Part shown: positions 1 to 5,999 of the stretch, one piece after another
How the letters are laid out: each line of letters opens with the position of its first letter
Position numbering within the stretch: the stretch's first letter is position 1
DNA from: an uncultured Corynebacterium sp.
GTDB taxonomy: Bacteria; Actinomycetota; Actinomycetes; Mycobacteriales; Mycobacteriaceae
Direction: 5' to 3'
DNA: 19,279 bases
NCBI RefSeq assembly: GCF_937999985.1
Contig: NZ_CALLDG010000129.1
Span: 1-19,279, forward strand
The notes under the pieces: generated by a model
What the model saw: the letters and a program-made list of their open reading frames with translations, nothing else
What the model was told of the DNA's origin: nothing
The model's database searches: none
Position numbers and translations under genes: made by a program

Positions 1-51
1 GTCGACCTTTTCCTTACCATGGAAACGCTCTGCCGACTGAGCTAAGGGGGC
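1..51 (-). tRNA. tRNA-Thr (GGU anticodon), 3' part cut off by window start
   Basis: Read on the minus strand from 51 down, the 5' half of a tRNA is clear: acceptor 5' strand GCCCCCT, then TA, a D-arm with GCTC/GAGC stem around AGTCGGCA, and an anticodon stem TTTCC/GGAAA enclosing the 7-nt loop ATGGTAA. Anticodon positions 34-36 read GGT, so this is a threonine tRNA. The T-arm and acceptor 3' strand lie beyond position 1, so the gene is incomplete here. Confidence 0.9.
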
Positions 52-60
52 ATCACTCCA

Positions 61-319
61 TTAACGCTGCGGATTTAATTTAACCGCATCGCTTGAAGCC
101 TGAGTTAGCTTAACCACCCGGCGATACTTTACACAAATCGGCAGTTCAGCGGCGGGTTTTATACCTTCCAAACACTCTGCATCCCAACGTCTTCAATGCG
201 CTTAGGCCAGCCTCTCGCCAACTTAGCCTCCAGCCCCTCAACAGCCCACTGAATGTCGCTATCCGTTGGGTTGAGTGTCGCTAGAACGGGAATTCGTTAG
301 TGCACATCGTTCTCACCTT
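61..319 (-). pseudogene. Decayed small protein gene, frameshifted twice
   Basis: On the minus strand three overlapping open stretches follow one another in three frames. The first starts at GTG 319 or ATG 307 (the ATG preceded by AAGGTGAG) and stops at TAG 283-281. The second is open from about 296 to TAA 161-159 and contains protein-like sequence (IPVLATLNPTDSDIQWAVEG, then LEAKLARGWPKRI). The third is open from about 200 to TAA 63-61 (GIKPAAELPICVKYRRVV, then KLTQASSDAVKLNPQR). Each switch equals the loss of one base, so two single-base deletions would restore one protein of roughly 85 residues ending 9 nt before tRNA-Thr. I do not recognise the family. Sequence error or chance open frames are alternatives, although the composition looks like protein rather than random translation. 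Confidence 0.45.
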
Positions 320-330
320 CACATATACAC

Positions 331-367
331 AGGTCAGAGAGTTGACCTATGCACGGTCTTGCAAGAC
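331..367. promoter_or_regulatory. Two dyad symmetries upstream of the gene remnant
   Basis: Two inverted repeats lie side by side. AGGTCA (331-336) and TGACCT (343-348) are separated by 6 nt. GTCTTGCAAGAC at 356-367 is a perfect 12-bp palindrome. Both are just upstream, in minus-strand sense, of the frameshifted gene remnant starting near 319, which is where operators would be expected. A TATA-like stretch (GTATAT on the minus strand, near 321-326) lies between the first dyad and the start. No regulator is identifiable. Confidence 0.3.
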
Positions 368-452
368 TTGGTGACGTTTTCCCGATCTAACGACATCCCA
401 CCGTGCAGCCTCCCCGCTGCCTCATGCCCAACTCTCGCACTGCGAACAGCAA

Positions 453-497
453 AACCCGGTGGTCACCCCCCCCGCATCGGGAAGCAACCACCGGGTT
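453..497 (-). terminator. Probable intrinsic terminator of tRNA-Tyr
   Basis: The arms AACCCGGTGGT (453-463) and ACCACCGGGTT (487-497) are perfectly complementary over 11 bp with a 23-nt loop. On the minus strand the hairpin begins 22 nt after the tRNA-Tyr 3' end and runs into TTTTGCT, giving a short U-tract. The loop is long for a classical terminator, and a T-rich flank (TTGTTGTTTT) also exists on the plus strand, so it may work in both directions. Confidence 0.55.
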
Positions 498-519
498 GTT
501 GTTTTGCCATTCGGCGCTG

Positions 520-601
520 TGCCAGATGATGGATTCGAACCAACGAAGGCAGAGCCGGCGGATTTACAGTCCGCTCCCTTTGGCCGCTCGGGCAATCTGG
601 C
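520..601 (-). tRNA. tRNA-Tyr (GUA anticodon)
   Basis: An 82-nt cloverleaf on the minus strand. Acceptor strands GCCAGAT (5', from 601) and ATCTGGC (3') pair fully, followed by discriminator A at 520. CCA is not encoded. The anticodon loop CTGTAAA, closed by GGA/TCC pairs, gives GTA, hence tyrosine. The long variable arm (class II tRNA) between the anticodon and T-arms, and the TTCGAAT T-loop, match bacterial tRNA-Tyr. The T-stem GTTGG/CCATC has one T-T mismatch. Confidence 0.93.
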
Positions 602-624
602 ATGCACCATTCGGTGCGCTGGTA

Positions 625-655
625 ACTCTACTACGAGTAGCCCCAACTTATGCAA
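625..655 (-). promoter_or_regulatory. Possible promoter of tRNA-Tyr
   Basis: On the minus strand TTGCAT (655-650) and TAGAGT (630-625) could be -35 and -10 elements. The 19-bp spacer is longer than ideal. Transcription would begin roughly 18 nt before the tRNA 5' end at 601. Weak evidence: only the TANNNT pattern and the position support it. Confidence 0.25.
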
Positions 656-710
656 ATCGCCAGCTCAAGCGCCCCTCCACTGGTTACCCCACCGGGAGCC
701 ACCCCACCAG

Positions 711-1721
711 CTACCCCAGCCGCTCCAAGGCGAAGTCCATCAAGTGACGCAGCGCCTGAGTCACCTGATTCTCGGGCAGCTTGGCCAGCTCATCTTCGCC
801 GTATTGGCGGTAGCGCTGCACGACTTCAAAGGACTTCTCACGACCTTCGGAGCCACGGATAAGCTCCAGTGCCTCGTCCACCAAGGCGTCGTCTGTGACA
901 GGTCCGGTGAGGATCTCGCGCAGTCGCGCCCCTGTGGCGTCATCCTGCTGCATTGCGTAAAGAACCGGCAGGGTGAACACGCCCTCGCGCAAGTCCGTGC
1001 CAGGCTGCTTGCCGGAAACCTCCGGGTCAGCCCAAATGTCGATGATGTCGTCGACGATCTGGAAGATCTGGCCGACGTTGCGGCCGAAGCGGAACAGTGC
1101 CTCGCGATGCTCCTCGGAAGCGCCGCTGTGCAGCGCGCCGAGCCAGCCAGCAGAGGCGATGAGCACACCCGTCTTCTCCTGGATGACGGTCAGGTAGTGC
1201 TCGATCTCGTCCTCCCCATCGCGGGCGCCGATGGTCTCCCGCATCTGGCCGGTCACCAGCTCCTGGAAGGTCTCCGCGAAGTGCTGCACCGTTTGGGCGC
1301 CAAGCGTTGCCATGATGTCGCTAGCGATGGCGAATAGGTAGTCGCCCGCCAAAATCGCCACGGAGTTGTTCCAGCGCTTGTTCGCGGATTCCGCACCGCG
1401 GCGCTGGTCGGACTCGTCCATCACGTCGTCGTGATACAGCGTAGCCAGGTGGGTCAGCTCCACCACGGCAGCGGCCTCGTTTACCTCCTGGGCGGTTGGC
1501 TTCTCACCGTAATAAGCCGCCAGCAGGGCAAACATCACGCGGAAGCGCTTGCCGCCAGCCTCAAAAAGATGGCTGATTTTGTCGGTGAGGAAGGACTCGC
1601 CAACCGACAGCCGATCCTTCAGCAGCTGTTCGACCTGCTGCATCGACTGGCCCAAGGCCTCGTTTAGTTGCGCGTCCCCCACGTCAGGGAGCGCCGGTTT
1701 ACGGGGTGTGGCACTTGGCAT
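711..1721 (-). CDS. ispB: Long-chain polyprenyl diphosphate synthase (trans-isoprenyl)
   Basis: Condenses isopentenyl diphosphate onto allylic diphosphates to make the long all-trans chain that MenA attaches to the menaquinone ring. At 336 residues it is full length for the family. The first Asp-rich motif DDVMD is at residues 98-102 and the second, DDIID, at 224-228. GGKRFR (56-61) binds isopentenyl diphosphate. Ala93, five residues before the first motif, is small, as expected of long-chain rather than farnesyl or geranylgeranyl enzymes. The ATG start is preceded by a GAGG-containing leader. It diverges from the menaquinone reductase gene; its mycobacterial counterpart beside that reductase is grcC1, so grcC would be an equally good symbol. 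Product length (octaprenyl or nonaprenyl) cannot be read from sequence. Confidence 0.9.
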   Translation of the reverse strand: MPSATPRKPALPDVGDAQLNEALGQSMQQVEQLLKDRLSVGESFLTDKISHLFEAGGKRFRVMFALLAAYYGEKPTAQEVNEAAAVVELTHLATLYHDDVMDESDQRRGAESANKRWNNSVAILAGDYLFAIASDIMATLGAQTVQHFAETFQELVTGQMRETIGARDGEDEIEHYLTVIQEKTGVLIASAGWLGALHSGASEEHREALFRFGRNVGQIFQIVDDIIDIWADPEVSGKQPGTDLREGVFTLPVLYAMQQDDATGARLREILTGPVTDDALVDEALELIRGSEGREKSFEVVQRYRQYGEDELAKLPENQVTQALRHLMDFALERLG

Positions 1722-1758
1722 GTCCGTAGTCAGCCTCGACTTTTCCTCTTGAACTGCG

Positions 1759-1843
1759 CATGCGGTCTTTCACATGCGGTCTTTTACATGTCTACCGACA
1801 CTTTAGTCCATTAACGTGGCGGTGTTTAACGCACATGCGATCT
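1759..1843. repeat. CATGCGGTCT direct repeats between divergent ispB and menJ
   Basis: CATGCGGTCTTT occurs at 1759-1770 and again at 1773-1784, a 14-bp period, followed by CATGTCT at 1787-1793 in the same phase. A further variant, CATGCGATCT, is at 1834-1843. All lie in the spacer between the divergent starts at 1721 and 1897. Spaced direct repeats in a divergent promoter region are compatible with cooperative regulator binding, but no known consensus is matched. Confidence 0.45.
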
Positions 1844-1896
1844 ACGCCTCGACCTCCCCGCCAGCCCTTCCCCACCCCGTGGAACAATGGGGGTCG

Positions 1897-3336
1897 ATGA
1901 ATCCTCCCGCTTCTGAAACTTTCAACGCTGAGCCCCACGGCATCGAGTGCGATCTCGCCGTCATTGGAGCAGGCCCGGCTGGTTCCGCCGCCGCTTTCCA
2001 CGCCGCCCGCGCTGGCCTCGACGTCGTGATGGTGGACATGGCTGACGTGCCGGGTTCTGTGCCGGACACTGCACCCAGCCCCCTCCCGGTCGGCCGCGAT
2101 AAGACCTGCGGCGATGGCCTCACCCCGCGCGCCGTCGACGCCCTGGAGTCGATGGGCGCGCTCCACCTCCTCGACGACGCCCCGTACATTCGAGGGCTCA
2201 AACTGCACGGCTTCGGCGGTTCCATCACCGCGCCGTGGCCTTCAGGAAGCTTCCCGCAACGCGGCTCCGCCATCCCCCGCACGCGCCTGGATGCCGCCCT
2301 CGCCGGAATCGCTATCGCTGCGGGTGCTCGCTTTATTCAAGCGAAGATTAGTGACGCCACCTCGGACCCAGTAACCCAGCAGCTCAGCGAGGTCGCCGGC
2401 ACTCGCACCGGTGAGGGCGTGCAAGGTTCATCCGCGCCCGTGAAGATCCGTGCGCGCTTCTTCGTCCTGGCCGAGGGCGTGCGCAGCGGCATTGCTCGCA
2501 AGCTGGGCGTGCAGTGGGATAAAGGGCTGGTCCACGGCATTGCGGCCCGCAGTTACATCAACACCCCCTTCGGCGACGAGCCGTGGATCCACTCGCACTT
2601 GGAACTCAACGACGCTTCCGGAACCGCCCAGCCGGGCTACGGGTGGGTGTTCCCCCTGGGCAATCCGGCCGAAGGAGCGGATCGCGGCCCGGCTGAAGGC
2701 ATCGGCAAAGCAAACCTCGGCTGCGGAGTGCTAGCCACCACCAAGCGCCCCGCCAAGGTGAACACCAAAAAGCTGCTGCGCGACTACGCGCGCCAAGTCA
2801 GCGGCGAATGGGCCATCGAGGGAGAACCGGAATCCATCACCTCCGCCCTCCTGCCGATGGGCGGAGCCGTCAGCCGCGTGGCTGGCCCCAACTGGGCCGC
2901 CATCGGAGATACCGCCGCCCTGGTCAATCCGCTAAACGGCGAAGGCATCGACTACGCCTTGGAATCCGCCGAGTTACTGGTCCGGTTGTTGGTTGACCAG
3001 TGGGGCGTGCCGGAGAAGTGGGCGTCCAAAATAAAGGGCCACAACGGCGCCGGTATAGAGCCAGAATGGACGGATCAGCTGCAGAAACACTACGGCGAGG
3101 CGTTCGGGCTGGCGCGGCGGCTGGCGGTGGTTTTGACGATGCCGGGGCTGATGAGCGCGCTCGGGCCGCTGGGCATGCGCGGGCCGCTGGCGAACCGCGT
3201 GATGGGCGTGGCGACACGCCTGATGGGGAACCTCGTGAACCCCGCCGACCGCGACGTGGCCGCTAGGCTGTGGCGGGGTGCTGGGAAGGTTGTGAACCTC
3301 GCACCGATCGACGAGCCGTTCGCGGCGCGGAAGTAG
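1897..3336 (+). CDS. menJ: Geranylgeranyl reductase family FAD protein, menaquinone reductase MenJ
   Basis: A flavoprotein of the geranylgeranyl/digeranylgeranylglycerophospholipid reductase family. By synteny with Mycobacterium (menJ beside grcC and menG) it should saturate one isoprene unit to give dihydromenaquinone, MK-n(H2). The dinucleotide fold is at the N-terminus (AVIGAGPAGSAAAFHAARAG, residues 21-40). DKTCGDGLTPRAVDALE follows, then GYGWVFPLG mid-protein, and the second FAD motif with IGDTAALVNPLNGEGIDYAL near residue 340. A GTG at 1816 would extend the protein by 27 residues, but ATG 1897 puts the Rossmann strand at the usual distance from the start and has a G-rich stretch just upstream, so it is preferred (479 residues). 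It converges with menG, leaving only 32 nt between stop codons. Confidence 0.85.
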   Translation: MNPPASETFNAEPHGIECDLAVIGAGPAGSAAAFHAARAGLDVVMVDMADVPGSVPDTAPSPLPVGRDKTCGDGLTPRAVDALESMGALHLLDDAPYIRGLKLHGFGGSITAPWPSGSFPQRGSAIPRTRLDAALAGIAIAAGARFIQAKISDATSDPVTQQLSEVAGTRTGEGVQGSSAPVKIRARFFVLAEGVRSGIARKLGVQWDKGLVHGIAARSYINTPFGDEPWIHSHLELNDASGTAQPGYGWVFPLGNPAEGADRGPAEGIGKANLGCGVLATTKRPAKVNTKKLLRDYARQVSGEWAIEGEPESITSALLPMGGAVSRVAGPNWAAIGDTAALVNPLNGEGIDYALESAELLVRLLVDQWGVPEKWASKIKGHNGAGIEPEWTDQLQKHYGEAFGLARRLAVVLTMPGLMSALGPLGMRGPLANRVMGVATRLMGNLVNPADRDVAARLWRGAGKVVNLAPIDEPFAARK

Positions 3337-3368
3337 CCGCCGCTGCTGGCCGCGCGGATGAGTTCCAG

Positions 3369-4055
3369 TTAGACGCGGATCGCGCTGTGAAGCGCCACGA
3401 TTCCGCCGGTGAGGTTCTGCCAGCCGACCTCTCTCCAACCGCAGTCGCGGATCTCCGCAGCGAGTTCCTCCTGGTCGGGCCAGGCGCGGATAGACTCGGC
3501 GAGGTACTCGTAGGCGTCCGCGTTGGAGCTAACCACCTTCGCGACCTTCGGCAGGGCGCGCATCAGGTATTCCTTGTACACCGTCTTGAAGATCGGGATG
3601 ACGGGGGTGGAAAACTCCGCGACGGCGAGCTTGCCGCCGGGCTTCGTCACGCGCGCCATTTCACGCAGGCCGGCACGGAAATCCACAATGTTGCGCAGGC
3701 CGTAGTTGATCGTCACTGCGTCGAAGGTCTCGTCGGCGAACGGCAGGTTCGTGCCGTCCGCGCACACCATCGGCACGTCGCGGTGGGAGCCAGCAGCGAG
3801 CATTCCGAAGGAGAAGTCGCAGGCGATGCAGGTGGCGCCCGTGCGGGCGAACTCTTCGGTGGATACGCCCGTGCCCGCGGCGAGGTCGAGCACCAGGTCG
3901 CCGGGCTTTAGGTCGAGGCGCTTGCGGGTGCGGATGCGCCAATAGCGATCCTGGCCGAAGCTCAACACCGTGTTGGTGAGGTCGTAGTTCTTGCCTACCG
4001 CGTCGAACATCGACGCGACTTCATTCGGCTTCTTTTCCAAACTTGCCCGAGACAC
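3369..4055 (-). CDS. menG: Demethylmenaquinone methyltransferase
   Basis: SAM-dependent C-methyltransferase (MenG/UbiE family) performing the ring methylation that converts demethylmenaquinone to menaquinone. At 228 residues it matches the family. SAM motif I is VLDLAAGTGVS at residues 55-65, the UbiE signature YDLTNTVLSFGQDRYWR is at 24-40, and NYGLRNIVDFRAGLREMARV followed by KPGGKLAVAEFS covers 117-149. The start is GTG at 4055. There is no convincing Shine-Dalgarno, but TAAGAT ends 7 nt upstream, so a leaderless transcript is likely. It lies 28 nt downstream of mgtA on the same strand and may also be read through from that gene. Confidence 0.93.
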   Translation of the reverse strand: MSRASLEKKPNEVASMFDAVGKNYDLTNTVLSFGQDRYWRIRTRKRLDLKPGDLVLDLAAGTGVSTEEFARTGATCIACDFSFGMLAAGSHRDVPMVCADGTNLPFADETFDAVTINYGLRNIVDFRAGLREMARVTKPGGKLAVAEFSTPVIPIFKTVYKEYLMRALPKVAKVVSSNADAYEYLAESIRAWPDQEELAAEIRDCGWREVGWQNLTGGIVALHSAIRV

Positions 4056-4062
4056 GACTCAC

Positions 4063-4068
4063 ATCTTA
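4063..4068 (-). promoter_or_regulatory. -10 element for leaderless menG mRNA
   Basis: On the minus strand TAAGAT is followed by 7 nt (GTGAGTC) and then the GTG start of menG. Transcription starting about 7 nt after the -10 would begin at the start codon. No good -35 is visible. Confidence 0.5.
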
Positions 4069-4083
4069 GCGCGGGCGCTGCGT

Positions 4084-5430
4084 TTACTTAGCGGCGGGCT
4101 CAGCACCTTCCTTGACGGCGGGTTCAGTGCTGACCTGCGGGGCTGGCTCGGCCGAAGCCTCAACGGTGGTCTGGGCGGTGGTCTCAGCGGTGGTCTCCTC
4201 AGCTGCGGGGCGGCGCACCTCGCGCACACCCGTGAAGTCGCGCTGCGAACCCTTGCGCGGGGCCGCCTTGCCACCCTGCGCGATGGCCTGGCGGTAGTAG
4301 CCGAGCAGCTGGTCGCACAGGCTGGACCAGCTCTTGTTCTGCACGCCCTCGAAGGCGTTGTCACGGTAGGTATCCACGTCCCCGGCAAGGATGGTGTCCA
4401 CTGCCTCGACCAGCTCGGCCTCGAAGTTCTCGACGTTCAGCAGGTAGCCGTTGTGGCCGGGCTTGATGAGGTCGATCGGGCCGCCGGCAGCCGGGCCGAT
4501 GGTCGCCACGCGGGAAGCCTGGGCCTCCTGGATCGCCTGGCAGAAGGTCTCGTACTGGCCGGTGTGAACGAAAATGTCCAGGCTGGCGAAGGCGTGAGCC
4601 AGGTCCTCGCCGTACAGCCCGCCAGTGAACACTGCGGTAGGCATCCGGGACTTAAGGTCGTCCATCTCCGGGCCGTCGCCGACGATCACCAGCTGCACGT
4701 CGTCCCGGCCGTTCAGGGCAGCCATGCGCTCCACGGACTTCTCGGCGGCCAGACGACCGACGAAGCCGACGATGGTGCGGCAGCTCTCCAGGCCGGCGGC
4801 GTCACCCACGTTGCCACGCTTCTTCTCGCCTTCCAGCAGCCACTCGCGGCGCAGCTCCTCGGAACGCTTGGAGGGGTGGAAGCGTTCCGTATCCACGCCA
4901 CGACCCCAGTGCGCCACACCCCGCACTCGGTTCTCTTCCAGCTCGCGCATCGTCACGGAGCTCGGGGCCAGCGTCATGGCGCACATGTTGTGCATGACGC
5001 GCACCCAGCGCCACGCCATCTTGGACAGGAACTTCATTTTGTAGTTGTTGGCGAAGCCCGCCACGTCGGTCTGGAAGATAGCCACGCAAGGCAGCTTCAG
5101 CGCCCGCGCCGCCACGGCACCCGCACCGCCGAGCACGAAGGGGCTGGCCAGGTGAACCACGTCTGGCTGGAACTTCTTCAGCTCCGTGTACACGCTCGGC
5201 ATCGGCACGCCGATCGGCAGGGAGTTAATGCCCGGCACGTCCACGGCGGGCACGCGAGCGATGCGGTAGCCCTCGTAGGTTGCAATTTCCTCTTGCCCAT
5301 TCGTTGCCCCCGGAGCTATCACTAGCGCTTCGTGTCCGTTGGCACGCAGGTGCTCCAGCACTCGGAGCACGGAATTGACCACGCCGTTTACGTTGGGCAG
5401 AAAGCTTTCGGCAACAATTGCAACTCGCAT
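4084..5430 (-). CDS. mgtA: GDP-mannose-dependent lipid mannosyltransferase (GT4 family)
   Basis: GT-B fold glycosyltransferase of family 4. The syntenic actinobacterial enzyme (Rv0557 / C. glutamicum MgtA) transfers mannose to a glucuronosyl-diacylglycerol acceptor at the membrane, an early step of a lipomannan-like glycolipid. The N-terminal domain begins MRVAIVAESFLPNVNGVVNS. A nucleotide-binding block IVGFVGRLAAEKSVERM is near 220-236, and the EX7E motif (ETFCQAIQE) is at residues 294-302. ATG 5442 would add four residues; family N-termini favour ATG 5430, and neither has an ideal ribosome site. The last ~40 residues (407-448) are an Ala/Glu/Thr/Pro-rich tail absent from the catalytic fold and encoded in part by a 12-bp triplication. 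Its position within the men cluster is conserved in mycobacteria. Confidence 0.85.
   Translation of the reverse strand: MRVAIVAESFLPNVNGVVNSVLRVLEHLRANGHEALVIAPGATNGQEEIATYEGYRIARVPAVDVPGINSLPIGVPMPSVYTELKKFQPDVVHLASPFVLGGAGAVAARALKLPCVAIFQTDVAGFANNYKMKFLSKMAWRWVRVMHNMCAMTLAPSSVTMRELEENRVRGVAHWGRGVDTERFHPSKRSEELRREWLLEGEKKRGNVGDAAGLESCRTIVGFVGRLAAEKSVERMAALNGRDDVQLVIVGDGPEMDDLKSRMPTAVFTGGLYGEDLAHAFASLDIFVHTGQYETFCQAIQEAQASRVATIGPAAGGPIDLIKPGHNGYLLNVENFEAELVEAVDTILAGDVDTYRDNAFEGVQNKSWSSLCDQLLGYYRQAIAQGGKAAPRKGSQRDFTGVREVRRPAAEETTAETTAQTTVEASAEPAPQVSTEPAVKEGAEPAAK
4164..4199. repeat. Three 12-bp tandem repeats in the mgtA tail
   Basis: CGGTGGTCTGGG (4164-4175), CGGTGGTCTCAG (4176-4187) and CGGTGGTCTCCT (4188-4199) are adjacent. 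In frame on the minus strand they encode the ETTAETTAQTT-like stretch of the C-terminal tail, so copy-number change would keep the frame and alter tail length only. Confidence 0.75.
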
Positions 5431-5522
5431 ACCCTTCAGCATCCCTTTTTTAGTTCACGCCCGCGTTTCGTCTGGGTAAAAACATTAACAAGTCTAGGCA
5501 AACAGAAGGTTACTTTCATCGC

Positions 5523-5999
5523 TCAAAGTTTGTTTTTCTTCTGCCAGTGGCGGATCAGCAGCATCAGCATGGCGCACACGCCCAGCCCCAAAGCCATGGA
5601 CGATAGTGCCGGCAGAAAAGCCAACGTCCATCCCCTCCCCTGCACCTTTACATTCTCGGGGTCGCTGACCTGGTACTCCACGCGCACGTTCTGCCCCTCC
5701 ACTAGGCCGGAAGGGTACTTTAGCCCCTCCTCGGGCTGTTGGAAGTTGCCGTCTTCGTCACGGAAGCGAACGGTGGTCCGCAGCGTCTGCACCGAGACCA
5801 CCTCCGCCGTCGCTTCGGCTTTGTCTCGCGAGATCGCAAAGTCATCCATCGCAGAGGTCACGATCATCCCGCCGCACACCAGCACCACTAGTCCCGTCAG
5901 GGCGATAACGGCTTGCTTCGCGCGCCGCAGCCTGCGCGCCGTGCGGATTTGTTTCGGGGTGAGCTCGTCGTTCCTCGCGGGGTCTATTGTGCTGCTCAT
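5523..5999 (-). CDS. DUF3592-like two-helix membrane protein
   Basis: 158 residues. It has a first membrane helix around 30-50 (AVIALTGLVVLVCGGMIVTS), an extracytoplasmic domain of about 70 residues rich in beta-type sequence (AEATAEVVSVQTLRTTVRFR, DEDGNFQQPEEG, NVRVEYQVSDPENVKVQG), and a second helix at about 130-150. The central domain pattern resembles DUF3592 proteins. It sits where Mycobacterium has Rv0556, between menD and mgtA. Its ATG overlaps the menD stop (ATGA at 5999-5996), indicating translational coupling with menD. No biochemical role is known; conserved linkage suggests membrane-associated support of quinone or glycolipid synthesis, which is inference. Confidence 0.75.
   Translation of the reverse strand: MSSTIDPARNDELTPKQIRTARRLRRAKQAVIALTGLVVLVCGGMIVTSAMDDFAISRDKAEATAEVVSVQTLRTTVRFRDEDGNFQQPEEGLKYPSGLVEGQNVRVEYQVSDPENVKVQGRGWTLAFLPALSSMALGLGVCAMLMLLIRHWQKKNKL

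Noticed and set aside
459..1337. 292-codon plus-strand frame across tRNA-Tyr and ispB
   Set aside because: It runs through a tRNA gene and the antisense of a complete polyprenyl synthase. There is no protein-family signal.
3991..5325. 444-codon plus-strand frame opposite mgtA
   Set aside because: It is an antisense shadow of a GC-rich gene: the composition is Leu/Val/Gly/His-rich without motifs, while the minus strand encodes an intact GT4 enzyme.
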